Source: Streptomyces sp. NRRL S-646 (GTDB lineage: Bacteria; Actinomycetota; Actinomycetes; Streptomycetales; Streptomycetaceae). From it: a DNA stretch of 64,000 nt. The stretch lies in assembly GCF_000720765.1 (NCBI RefSeq), contig NZ_JODC01000006.1, forward strand, positions 383,325-447,324, read 5' to 3'. The position numbers were made by a program, and so were the translations under genes. The notes below the pieces were generated by a model that saw only the letters and a program-made list of their open reading frames with translations, searched no databases and was not told the origin of the DNA. Shown piece after piece: positions 46,865 through 55,133 of the stretch. Every line of letters starts with the position of its first letter. The stretch's first letter is position 1.

Positions 46865-46879
46865 TACCCCCTAGGGGTA
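46865..46879. promoter_or_regulatory. CsoR-type copper operator overlapping the copZA promoter
   Basis: TACCCC-cta-GGGGTA is a dyad of the form known for CsoR copper repressors. It overlaps TATAGT (46878-46883), a likely -10 box, about 65 bp upstream of copZ. No csoR gene is in the window. Confidence 0.85.
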
Positions 46880-46946
46880 TAGTGTGAGAGGTGGAGGGCC
46901 TCCCGTGGGCCCCCGCAGCCCCACACGCCTCGACGAGGAGAACGAC

Positions 46947-47186
46947 ATGACCGCCCAGACCGACACCCCGGGGACCGTCACCACCGTCTACAAGGTGAGC
47001 GGCATGAGCTGCGGACACTGCGAGGGTTCCGTCTCCGGTGAACTCCTCGAGCTTCCCGGCGTCAGCTCGGTGACGGCCGTCGCCGCGTCCGGTGAGGTCA
47101 CCGTCGTCTCCGCGGCCCCGCTCGACGAGGCCGCCGTGCGCGCCGCGGTGGACGAGGCGGGCTTCGAGCTCGTCGGCCAGGTCTGA
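46947..47186 (+). CDS. copZ: Copper chaperone, heavy-metal-associated domain
   Basis: A 79-residue single HMA domain: [29 protein letters not shown], with the copper motif MSCGHC, and [28 protein letters not shown]. It carries Cu(I) to the P-type ATPase encoded next. ATG at 46947 has GAGGAG upstream; the longer open frame is not used. It follows a CsoR-type operator and precedes copA by 20 bp in one operon. Confidence 0.96.
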   Translation: MTAQTDTPGTVTTVYKVSGMSCGHCEGSVSGELLELPGVSSVTAVAASGEVTVVSAAPLDEAAVRAAVDEAGFELVGQV

Positions 47187-47206
47187 CGGAAGCCGGGGGA
47201 CCCGCG

Positions 47207-49456
47207 ATGAGCAGCACCACCGCACAGACACCGGCACCGATACGCGCGGCAGCGGATGCCTCCGAGGTCGAGCTGCTCATCGGCGGGATGACCTGCGCCT
47301 CCTGCGCGGCCCGCGTCGAGAAGAAGCTCAACCGGATGGACGGTGTCACCGCCACGGTGAACTTCGCGACGGAGAAGGCGAAGGTCAGCTACCCCGCGGG
47401 CATCCAGGTCGCCGACCTGATCGCCACCGTCGTGAAGACGGGGTACACGGCCGAGGAGCCGGCCCCGCCGCAGCCGGAGCCCACCGAGGAGGAGGCCGCC
47501 GAGGACCCGGAACTGGCCTCCTACCGGCAGCGCTTCACCGTCTCCGCCCTGCTCGCGCTGCCCGTCGTACTGCTGTCGATGATCCCGGCCCTGCAGTTCG
47601 ACGACTGGCAGTGGCTGGCGCTCACGCTCACCGCGCCGGTGGTCGTCTGGGGCGGGCTGCCCTTCCACAAGGCGGCCTGGACGAACGCCCGGCACGGTGC
47701 CGCCACCATGGACACGCTTGTCTCGGTCGGCACTCTGGCCGCGTTCGGCTGGTCGCTGTGGGCACTGTTCTTCGGGGACGCGGGCATGCCGGGCATGCAC
47801 GACGAGTTCAGGTTCACCGTCTCGCGCATGGACGGGGCCTCGACGATCTACCTCGAAGTGGCCGCCGGTGTCGTCGCCTTCATCCTGCTCGGCCGCTATC
47901 TGGAAGCCCGCGCCAAGCGGCGCTCAGGGGCGGCGCTACGGGCGCTGATGGAGCTCGGCGCAAGGGACGTGTCCGTACTGCGCGGGGGCCGTGAGACCCG
48001 TATCCCGGTGTCCCAGTTGGCCGTCGGGGACCGTTTCGTCGTACGGCCCGGGGAGAAGATCGCGACCGACGGCACCGTCGTCGAGGGTGCGTCCGCCGTG
48101 GACGCCTCGATGCTGACCGGCGAGTCGGTGCCGGTGGACGTGGGCGTGGGCGATGCCGTCACCGGGGCCACGGTCAACGCCGGTGGGCGGCTGGTCGTCG
48201 AGGCCGGCCGGGTCGGCGCCGACACCCAGCTCGCACGGATGGCGAAGCTGGTGGAGGACGCGCAGAACGGCAAGGCCGAGGTGCAGCGGCTCGCCGACCG
48301 GATCTCGGCGGTCTTCGTGCCGGTCGTCATGCTGATCGCCGTCGGCACGTTCGGGGCGTGGCTCGGCGTCACGGGCGACACCGTGGCCGCGTTCACCGCG
48401 GCCGTCGCCGTCCTGATCATCGCCTGCCCCTGCGCGCTGGGTCTGGCCACCCCGACCGCGCTGATGGTCGGCACGGGGCGTGGCGCCCAGCTCGGCATCC
48501 TCATCAAGGGCCCGGAGGTCCTGGAGTCCACGCGCCGCGTCGACACCGTCGTACTCGACAAGACCGGAACGGTCACCACGGGCCGGATGACCCTGCACGA
48601 GGTGTACGTCGTCGCCGGCACCGACGAGAAGGAGGTGCTGCGGCTCGCGGGCGCCGTCGAGCACGCCTCCGAGCATCCCGTCGCCCGGGCGATCGCCCTG
48701 GGCGCCGAGGAGCGGGCCGGGCGGCTGCCGGGGGTCGAGCGGTTCGAGAACGTGCCCGGGCGGGGCGTGAGGGGGCGTGTGGAGGGCCGTGAGGTCGCCG
48801 TCGGGCGGCTCTTCGAAGGGCTCCCCGAGGAACTGGTCCGCGCCAAGTCCGAGGCCGAGAGCGACGGCCGTACGGCCGTCGTGGTCGGCTGGGACGGAGT
48901 GGCACGCGGTGTCGTCGCCGTCGCCGACGCGGTCAAGGAGACCAGCGCTCAGGCGGTGCGCGAGCTGCGCGCGCTGGGGCTCACGCCGGTGCTGCTGACC
49001 GGGGACAACCGGGCGGTCGCGGAAGCGGTGGCGCGAGAGGTCGGGATCGAGCAGGTGGTCGCCGAGGTCCTGCCCGAGGACAAGGTGGCCGCCGTACGGC
49101 GACTGCAGGCCGAGGGCCGGACGGTCGCCATGGTCGGCGACGGCGTCAACGACGCGGCCGCGCTGGCCACCGCCGATCTGGGTCTGGCGATGGGGACCGG
49201 GACGGACGCGGCGATCGAGGCGGGCGATCTGACGCTGGTGCGCGGGGACCTGAGGGTGGCCGCGGACGCGATCCGGCTGTCCCGCAGGACGCTGGCCACG
49301 ATCAAGGGCAACCTGGTGTGGGCCTTCGGGTACAACGTGGCGGCGCTGCCGCTGGCCGCCGCCGGCCTGCTCAATCCGATGATCGCCGGGGCCGCGATGG
49401 CCTTCTCGTCGGTGTTCGTGGTGACGAACAGCCTCCGGCTGCGGACGTTCCGCTGA
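47207..49456 (+). CDS. copA: Copper-exporting P1B-type ATPase
   Basis: A 749-residue heavy-metal ATPase: N-terminal HMA domain with [18 protein letters not shown] (about residues 25-42), the A-domain [12 protein letters not shown], the membrane metal site [14 protein letters not shown] (CPC), the phosphorylation site [10 protein letters not shown] and the [10 protein letters not shown] (HP) motif. [33 protein letters not shown] and the last helix pair with [37 protein letters not shown] complete it. The CPC site plus YN and MxxSS in the last helices are the Cu(I) set of P1B-1 ATPases. It exports copper under CsoR-type control. Confidence 0.97.
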   Translation: MSSTTAQTPAPIRAAADASEVELLIGGMTCASCAARVEKKLNRMDGVTATVNFATEKAKVSYPAGIQVADLIATVVKTGYTAEEPAPPQPEPTEEEAAEDPELASYRQRFTVSALLALPVVLLSMIPALQFDDWQWLALTLTAPVVVWGGLPFHKAAWTNARHGAATMDTLVSVGTLAAFGWSLWALFFGDAGMPGMHDEFRFTVSRMDGASTIYLEVAAGVVAFILLGRYLEARAKRRSGAALRALMELGARDVSVLRGGRETRIPVSQLAVGDRFVVRPGEKIATDGTVVEGASAVDASMLTGESVPVDVGVGDAVTGATVNAGGRLVVEAGRVGADTQLARMAKLVEDAQNGKAEVQRLADRISAVFVPVVMLIAVGTFGAWLGVTGDTVAAFTAAVAVLIIACPCALGLATPTALMVGTGRGAQLGILIKGPEVLESTRRVDTVVLDKTGTVTTGRMTLHEVYVVAGTDEKEVLRLAGAVEHASEHPVARAIALGAEERAGRLPGVERFENVPGRGVRGRVEGREVAVGRLFEGLPEELVRAKSEAESDGRTAVVVGWDGVARGVVAVADAVKETSAQAVRELRALGLTPVLLTGDNRAVAEAVAREVGIEQVVAEVLPEDKVAAVRRLQAEGRTVAMVGDGVNDAAALATADLGLAMGTGTDAAIEAGDLTLVRGDLRVAADAIRLSRRTLATIKGNLVWAFGYNVAALPLAAAGLLNPMIAGAAMAFSSVFVVTNSLRLRTFR

Positions 49457-49947
49457 ACCGCGGGCGAGGTTACCGGCGGTTAGTCGAAGTCGAGGTGAGA
49501 GCACCTCTGGAGTCCGGCGCCAGCCTCACATAAGCTCTTCACAAGGCTCGCGCATCTTCCTTACGCTTGGGCACCGATCGCTGTATCGGGGCTCTTGCGT
49601 ATCTAACGGACAAATGCAAGAGACGCAGATCACAGTGATGTGAACGTAACCATCGAAGGGGTTCGAAGGTCTAAGTTGACGATGTCAGGCAGCGTCTTGG
49701 GGGGCGTTTCCTGGCATCTGAGGATGTCTTGGGGGACTTCCTCAGAGTTGCGTTGCCGGGGCCACGTACACCGGGGTGCTTTGAGCGGCCCTCCCGAGCG
49801 TGCGTTGTCCCGGCAGACCGCACAACCATGAGTACGGCGAGTTTTGCTCATTCCGCTCAACGCTCGCCGCACTCGACAGCGATTCAGGCGCTGGCTTCAC
49901 AGACGCCCGGCCGGATCCCGTGGGGGGAATCCGCACCGGGACATGGG

Positions 49948-49997
49948 AAGGCGCCCTGGACGTCGGCCCGTGGGGGGACCGGCGCCAGGGCGCCTTT
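49948..49997. terminator. Long-stem hairpin in the copA-citrate synthase gap
   Basis: Perfect 12-bp arms AAGGCGCCCTGG and CCAGGGCGCCTT around a 25-base loop that itself pairs, followed on plus by TCG. It is far from both flanking stop codons, so it could end a transcript starting in the A+T-rich part of this gap. Confidence 0.5.
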
Positions 49998-50065
49998 CGC
50001 TTCGCGGATTCAGCCGGGGGGTTCGGGGGGCTTCAGGTTGTTGCCCGGCTGACGGCCGGTGGGGG

Positions 50066-50151
50066 CTGGTCGCTCCCCCACTCTCGACTTCGCTCGAGCG
50101 GGGGGACCCCCATCGCGGCGGAGCCGCACATCAATACGGCCCCGCGCCCCT
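50066..50151 (+). repeat. Dispersed repeat, full two-module copy, downstream of citrate synthase
   Basis: The hairpin module (CTGGTCGCTCCCCCACTCTC...) is followed by GGCGGAGCCGCACAT...CCCCGCGCCCCT. It is the reference copy for the family in this window. It begins about 30 bp beyond the citrate synthase stop codon and may serve as its terminator. Confidence 0.9.
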
Positions 50152-50183
50152 CAAAAGCAGGGCAGCCCCGGCACCGGCGGGTA

Positions 50184-51473
50184 TCAGCGCTCTTCGACCG
50201 GGACGAAGTCCCGCTCCACCACGCCCGTGTAGATCTGGCGGGGGCGGCCGATGCGGGAGCCCGGCTCCTTGATCATCTCGTGCCACTGGGCGATCCAGCC
50301 CGGAAGGCGGCCGAGGGCGAACAGGACCGTGAACATCTCGGTCGGGAAGCCCATGGCGCGGTAGATCAGGCCGGTGTAGAAGTCCACGTTCGGGTAGAGG
50401 TTGCGCTGGACGAAGTAGTCGTCCGAGAGCGCGTGCTCCTCCAGCTTCAGCGCGATGTCCAGCAGCTCGTCGGACTTGCCGAGGGCCGAGAGGACGTCGT
50501 GCGCCGCCGCCTTGATGATCTTCGCGCGCGGGTCGAAGGACTTGTACACCCGGTGGCCGAAGCCCATCAGGCGGACGCCGTCCTCCTTGTTCTTCACCTT
50601 GCGGATGAAGGAGTCGACGTCGCCGCCGTTGGCCTGGATGCCCTCGAGCATCTCCAGGACGGACTGGTTGGCGCCGCCGTGCAGCGGGCCCCACAGGGCG
50701 TTGATGCCGGCCGAGATCGACGCGAACATGTTCGCCTGCGAGGAGCCGACCAGGCGGACCGTGGACGTCGAACAGTTCTGCTCGTGGTCCGCGTGCAGGA
50801 TCAGCAGCTTGTCGAGGGCGGCGACGACGACCGGGTCGAGGTCGTACTCCTGCGCCGGGACCGAGAAGGTCATGCGCAGGAAGTTCTCGACGTAACCGAG
50901 GTCGTTGCGCGGGTAGACGAACGGGTGGCCGATCGACTTCTTGTACGCGTACGCCGCGATCGTCGGGAGCTTGGCGAGCAGGCGGATCGTCGAGAGGTTG
51001 CGCTGCTTCTCGTCGAACGGGTTGTGGCTGTCCTGGTAGAACGTGGACAGCGCCGAGACGACCGAGGACAGCATGGCCATCGGGTGGGCGTCGCGCGGGA
51101 AGCCCTTGTAGAAGTTCTTGACGTCCTCATGCAGCAGGGTGTGCTGCGTGATGTCGTTCTTGAACACGGAGAGCTCGTCGACGGTCGGCAGCTCGCCGTT
51201 GATCAGCAGGTAGGCGACCTCCAGGAAGGTGGAGCGCTCCGCCAGCTGCTCGATCGGGTAGCCGCGGTACCGGAGGATGCCCGCCTCGCCGTCGAGGTAG
51301 GTGATGGCGGATTTATAGGCGGCGGTGTTCCCGTAACCGCTGTCCAGCGTCACCAGACCGGTCTGGGCGCGGAGCTTCCCGATGTCGAAGCCCTTGTCGC
51401 CGACGGTGCTGTCGATCACCGGGTAGGTGTACTCGCCGTCGCCGTACCGCAGTACTACAGAGTTGTCGCTCAC
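50184..51473 (-). CDS. gltA: Citrate synthase
   Basis: A 429-residue type I citrate synthase. Motifs are ITYLDGEAGILRYRGYPIEQLAE, the acetyl-CoA/oxaloacetate residues in LLILHADHEQNCSTSTVRLVGSS (His), INALWGPLHGGANQSVLEML (catalytic His), VRLMGFGHRVYKSFDPRA and YPNVDFYTGLIYRAMG (Asp). It condenses acetyl-CoA and oxaloacetate at the entry of the TCA cycle. GTG at 51473 is chosen because GAGGGAAG precedes it; a GTG at 51485 is upstream. It is the only gene of its transcript; the dispersed repeat follows the stop. Confidence 0.97.
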   Translation of the reverse strand: MSDNSVVLRYGDGEYTYPVIDSTVGDKGFDIGKLRAQTGLVTLDSGYGNTAAYKSAITYLDGEAGILRYRGYPIEQLAERSTFLEVAYLLINGELPTVDELSVFKNDITQHTLLHEDVKNFYKGFPRDAHPMAMLSSVVSALSTFYQDSHNPFDEKQRNLSTIRLLAKLPTIAAYAYKKSIGHPFVYPRNDLGYVENFLRMTFSVPAQEYDLDPVVVAALDKLLILHADHEQNCSTSTVRLVGSSQANMFASISAGINALWGPLHGGANQSVLEMLEGIQANGGDVDSFIRKVKNKEDGVRLMGFGHRVYKSFDPRAKIIKAAAHDVLSALGKSDELLDIALKLEEHALSDDYFVQRNLYPNVDFYTGLIYRAMGFPTEMFTVLFALGRLPGWIAQWHEMIKEPGSRIGRPRQIYTGVVERDFVPVEER

Positions 51474-51735
51474 GTCTTCCCTCACCGACGTAGTGCCTCA
51501 TCTTCGAGGTTGCCCTGACTGTCTCTACCATCCCCCAATTGGCTCAGGAGAGTGCACTCGGGGTCGACCATCGGGCCTATTGACGGCACTGAGTGCCGCC
51601 AACTTGCTCATCCTGCCCCCTTGATTCCCCATCCGGAAGTGCTATGTGACCTTCACGACTCATTTGATCGATCATTTTTCGTGATGCCTGTCTCAAACCC
51701 GCCCCGGAGGGGCCGCACAGTGGTCACGGGGGCTC

Positions 51736-54000
51736 TCACAGGGGTCTCGGGGAGAGCCGGAAGTCCAGTGCCGTGCAGCGCCGCCCCGCCGACACCGTGC
51801 GCACCGCCTGACCGATCGCCTTGCGCGAACCGACCAGGACGACCAGCTTCTTGGCCCGGGTCACCGCCGTGTACAGCAGGTTCCGCTGCAGCATCATCCA
51901 GGCTCCGGTGGTGACCGGGATCACCACGGCGGGATATTCACTCCCCTGGGAGCGGTGAATGGTGACCGCGTACGCGTGGGCCAGCTCGTCCAGTTCGTCG
52001 AACTCGTACGGAACCTCCTCGTCCTCGTCCGTCAGCACCGTCAGGCGCTGGTCGACCGGGTCGAGCGAGGTGACCACGCCGACGGTGCCGTTGAAGACAC
52101 CGTTCTTGCCCTTCTCGTAATTGTTGCGAATCTGGGTGACCTTGTCGCCGACCCGGAAGACCCGGCCGCCGAACCGCTTCTCCGGCACGTCCGGGCGGCC
52201 CGGGGTGATGGCCTGCTGGAGCAGACCGTTGAGCGTGCCGGCGCCGGCCGGGCCGCGGTGCATGGGCGCGAGGACCTGCACGTCCCGGCGCGGGTCGAGC
52301 CCGAACTTGGCCGGAATCCGACGGGCGACCACATCCACGGTGAGCCGCCCCGCCTCCTCCGTGTCGTCCTCGACGAAGAGGAAGAAGTCCTTCATGCCGT
52401 CGGTGACCGGGTGATGCCCGGAGTTGATCCGGTGCGCGTTCGTCACCACGCCCGACTGCTGGGCCTGGCGGAACACGCGCGTGAGGCGCACGGCGGGGAT
52501 CGGGCTGCCGTCGGCGAGCAGGTCGCGCAGCACCTCGCCCGCGCCCACGCTGGGCAGTTGGTCGACGTCCCCGACGAAGAGGAGGTGGGCGCCCGGCGGG
52601 ACCGCCTTCACCAGCTTGTTGGCGAGCAGCAGGTCCAGCATGGAGGCCTCGTCGACGACCACCAGGTCGGCGTCGAGCGGGCGGTCCTTGTCGTACGCCG
52701 CGTCACCGCCGGGCTTCAGCTCCAGGAGGCGGTGGACGGTGGAGGCCTCGGCTCCGGTGAGCTCGGCCAGGCGTTTGGCGGCGCGGCCCGTGGGGGCGGC
52801 CAGGACCACCTTCGCCTTCCTGGCGCGGGCCAGCTCCACGATCGAGCGGACCGTGAAGGACTTGCCGCAGCCGGGGCCGCCGGTCAGCACGGCAACCTTC
52901 TTGGTCAGCGCCAGCTTGACGGCGGCCTCCTGCTCGGGCGCGAGGTCGGCGCCCGTACGGTCCTTCAGCCAGGCCAGCGCCTTGTCCCAGGCCACGTCGT
53001 GGAAGCCGGGCATCCGGTCCTCGTCGGTGCGCAGCAGGCGCAGCAGCTGGGCGGAGAGGGAGAGTTCGGCGCGGTGGAAGGGGACGAGGTACACGGCCGT
53101 CACCGGGTCCCCGCCGTCCGGGCCGGGCACCTTCTCCCGTACGACACCGGGGTCCTCGCCGTCCTCGGGCGGCTGGGCGAGTTCGGCGAGGCACTCGATG
53201 ACCAGGCCCGTGTCGACCTGGAGCAGCTTCACCGCGTCGGCGATCAACTGCTCCTCGGGGAGGTAGCAGTTGCCCTGGTCGGTGGCCTGCGACAGCGCGT
53301 ACTGCAGGCCTGCCTTGACGCGCTCCGGGCTGTCGTGCGGGATGCCGACGGACTGGGCGATCTTGTCGGCGGTGAGGAATCCGATGCCCCAGACGTCGGC
53401 CGCGAGGCGGTACGGCTGGTTCTTGACGACGGAGATCGAGGCGTCGCCGTACTTCTTGTAGATGCGCACGGCGATGGAGGTGGACACCTCGACGGTCTGG
53501 AGGAAGAGCATGACCTCCTTGATCGCCTTCTGTTCCTCCCAGGCCTCGGCGATCTTCCTGGTGCGCTTGGGGCCTAGGCCGGGGACCTCGATGAGGCGCT
53601 TCGGCTCCTCCTCGATGATCTGCAGGGTGTCCAGACCGAAGTGCTGGGTGATGCGGTCGGCGAAGACGGGGCCGATGCCCTTGACGAGCCCCGAGCCGAG
53701 GTAGCGGCGGATGCCCTGGACGGTGGCCGGGAGCAGCGTCGTGTAGTTCTCCACCGTGAACTGCTTGCCGTACTGGGGGTGGGAGCCCCAACGGCCCTCC
53801 ATGCGCAGTGATTCGCCGACCTGGGCACCGAGCAGCGCGCCGACGACCGTGAGGAGGTCGCCGGCTCCTCTGCCGGTGTCGACCCGGGCGACCGTGTAGC
53901 CGTTCTCCTCGTTGGCGTACGTGATCCGCTCCAGGACGCCCTCCAGTACGGCCAGTCGCCGTTCGTCCGGCTGTGTGGAGCTCCCCGCCTGATTGGACAT
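51736..54000 (-). CDS. recD2: RecD2-type ATP-dependent DNA helicase
   Basis: A 754-residue SF1B helicase. The N-terminal part has LEGVLERITYANEENGYTVARV and helix-hairpin-helix segments (LVKGIGPVFADRITQHFG; VPGLGPKRTRKIAEAW). The motor has VAVLTGGPGCGKSFTVRSIVE (Walker A), VVLAAPTGRAAKRLAELTG, DLVVVDEASMLDLLLANKL (Walker B), VGDVDQLPSVGAGEVLRDL and VRLTRVFRQAQQS. The SH3-like/UvrD-C part is AYAVTIHRSQGSEYPAVVIPV...NLLYTAVTRAKKLV. RecD2 unwinds DNA 5'-3' in repair, without RecBC. It is divergent from rbsR. Confidence 0.96.
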   Translation of the reverse strand: MSNQAGSSTQPDERRLAVLEGVLERITYANEENGYTVARVDTGRGAGDLLTVVGALLGAQVGESLRMEGRWGSHPQYGKQFTVENYTTLLPATVQGIRRYLGSGLVKGIGPVFADRITQHFGLDTLQIIEEEPKRLIEVPGLGPKRTRKIAEAWEEQKAIKEVMLFLQTVEVSTSIAVRIYKKYGDASISVVKNQPYRLAADVWGIGFLTADKIAQSVGIPHDSPERVKAGLQYALSQATDQGNCYLPEEQLIADAVKLLQVDTGLVIECLAELAQPPEDGEDPGVVREKVPGPDGGDPVTAVYLVPFHRAELSLSAQLLRLLRTDEDRMPGFHDVAWDKALAWLKDRTGADLAPEQEAAVKLALTKKVAVLTGGPGCGKSFTVRSIVELARARKAKVVLAAPTGRAAKRLAELTGAEASTVHRLLELKPGGDAAYDKDRPLDADLVVVDEASMLDLLLANKLVKAVPPGAHLLFVGDVDQLPSVGAGEVLRDLLADGSPIPAVRLTRVFRQAQQSGVVTNAHRINSGHHPVTDGMKDFFLFVEDDTEEAGRLTVDVVARRIPAKFGLDPRRDVQVLAPMHRGPAGAGTLNGLLQQAITPGRPDVPEKRFGGRVFRVGDKVTQIRNNYEKGKNGVFNGTVGVVTSLDPVDQRLTVLTDEDEEVPYEFDELDELAHAYAVTIHRSQGSEYPAVVIPVTTGAWMMLQRNLLYTAVTRAKKLVVLVGSRKAIGQAVRTVSAGRRCTALDFRLSPRPL

Positions 54001-54058
54001 GATCCGACGCTACAGCCGGGGTCTGACATCACGATCCTGTCTCGAGGTATTGCCACCT

Positions 54059-54102
54059 CTCGTGGAATCGATTCCAATCCTCCGTGTAATCGATTCCACG
54101 AG
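54059..54102. promoter_or_regulatory. Double operator of the ribose operon regulator
   Basis: 15-bp arms CTCGTGGAATCGATT (54059-54073) and AATCGATTCCACGAG (54088-54102). Inside them are TGGAATCGATTCCA (54063-54076, itself a perfect palindrome) and GTAATCGATTCCAC (54086-54099). The form fits a LacI-family dimer site in two copies, right before the ribosome binding site of the regulator. Confidence 0.9.
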
Positions 54103-54116
54103 GAGGTGGAGCGGCG

Positions 54117-55133
54117 ATGGCGAGCATCAAGGACGTCGCTGCCGAGGCGGGCGTCTCCGTCGCCACGGTGTCGCGCGTCCTGAACGACCATCCGTCGGTC
54201 AGCGCGGACGCACGCACGCGCGTGCTGGCCGCCGTCGAGGCGCTGGGCTACCGCCCGAACGCCGTCGCCCGTTCCCTGCGCACCGACCAGACCCACACCC
54301 TCGGCCTGGTCATCAGCGACGTGATGAACCCCTACTTCACCGAACTGGCCCGCTCCGTCGAGGAGGAGGCCCGTGCGCTCGGCTACAGCGTCATCATCGG
54401 CAACGCCGACGAGCGGCCCGACCTGCAGGACCACCACGTGCGGAACCTGCTGGACCGCCGCATCGACGGACTGCTGGTCTCCCCCACCGACGGCGGCTCG
54501 CCGCTGATGCTGGACGCCGCGCGCGCCGGGACGCCGATGGTGTTCGTGGACCGGTGGATCCCGGGCGTCGACGTGCCGGTGGTGCGGGCGGACGGGCGGG
54601 CCGCCGTGCGCGATCTCGTCGCGCATCTGCACGGGCTGGGGCATCGCAGGCTCGCCATCATCGCGGGCCCCGCGGCCACCACCACCGGACGGGAGCGCGT
54701 GGAGGCCTTCCGGGAGGCGCTCGGTGCGTACGGGCTCGAACTCCCCGGGGCCTACATCGGGCAGGGCGACTTCCAGGCCGAGAGCGGGCGGCGGGTCACC
54801 GAGGGCTTCCTCGACCTGCCCGAGCCGCCCGAGGTCGTGTTCGCCGCCGACAACCTGATGGCGCTCGGCGCGCTGGACGCCGTACGCGCGCGTGGGCTGC
54901 ACGTTCCCGAGGACCTCGCGCTGGCCGCCTTCGACGACATCCCGTGGTTCGTGCACACCGATCCGCCGATCACCGCGGTCGCCCAGCCCACGGGCGAGCT
55001 GGGCCGGGCCGCCGTGCGGGCCCTGGTCGACCGCATCGAGGGGCGGCCCGCGCGGTCCGTCACCCTCGCCGCCCGTCTCGTCGTACGCCGCTCGTGCGGC
55101 GAGAACCCCGCTGAGAACAGGAGCCACTTGTGA
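54117..55133 (+). CDS. rbsR: LacI-family repressor of the ribose operon
   Basis: This 338-residue protein has an N-terminal LacI headpiece (IKDVAAEAGVSVATVSRVLNDHPSVSADARTRVLAAVEALGYRPNAVARSLR). The periplasmic-binding-fold core has LGLVISDVMNPYFTELARSVEEEARALGY, FVDRWIPG, HRRLAIIAGPAATTTGRER and VFAADNLMALGALDAVRARGLHVPEDLALAAFDD. It is the first gene of the ribose operon and overlaps rbsA by 4 bp. The operator pair just upstream implies autoregulation. The inducer is presumably ribose or its phosphate. Confidence 0.95.
   Translation: MASIKDVAAEAGVSVATVSRVLNDHPSVSADARTRVLAAVEALGYRPNAVARSLRTDQTHTLGLVISDVMNPYFTELARSVEEEARALGYSVIIGNADERPDLQDHHVRNLLDRRIDGLLVSPTDGGSPLMLDAARAGTPMVFVDRWIPGVDVPVVRADGRAAVRDLVAHLHGLGHRRLAIIAGPAATTTGRERVEAFREALGAYGLELPGAYIGQGDFQAESGRRVTEGFLDLPEPPEVVFAADNLMALGALDAVRARGLHVPEDLALAAFDDIPWFVHTDPPITAVAQPTGELGRAAVRALVDRIEGRPARSVTLAARLVVRRSCGENPAENRSHL

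Larger units (their letters stand above)
49457..50183. other. Long intergenic region (727 bp) between copA and citrate synthase
   Basis: The first part (about 49540-49740) is near half A+T, unlike its surroundings. It contains CTCTTGC-N17-GCAAGAG (49592-49622) and looks like a promoter/leader region. A long hairpin lies at 49948-49996 and a full dispersed repeat at 50066-50151. The open frame at 49729-50052 has no recognisable domain and weak coding character. No gene is called. A leader or regulatory RNA, or the remains of a lost gene, would fit. Confidence 0.5.

Noticed and set aside
49660..49680. GGTTCGAAGG as a tRNA T-loop
   Set aside because: The surrounding bases do not form a tRNA cloverleaf and there is no acceptor stem or CCA end.
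49729..50052. 107-residue open frame in the copA-citrate synthase gap
   Set aside because: No ribosome binding site, no domain, mixed composition, and it runs through a strong hairpin. It is not called, but the region is reported as unexplained.
52703..53791. 362-residue minus-strand open frame inside recD2
   Set aside because: It is on the same strand as recD2 but in another frame and Arg/Pro-rich. The recD2 frame has all helicase motifs.
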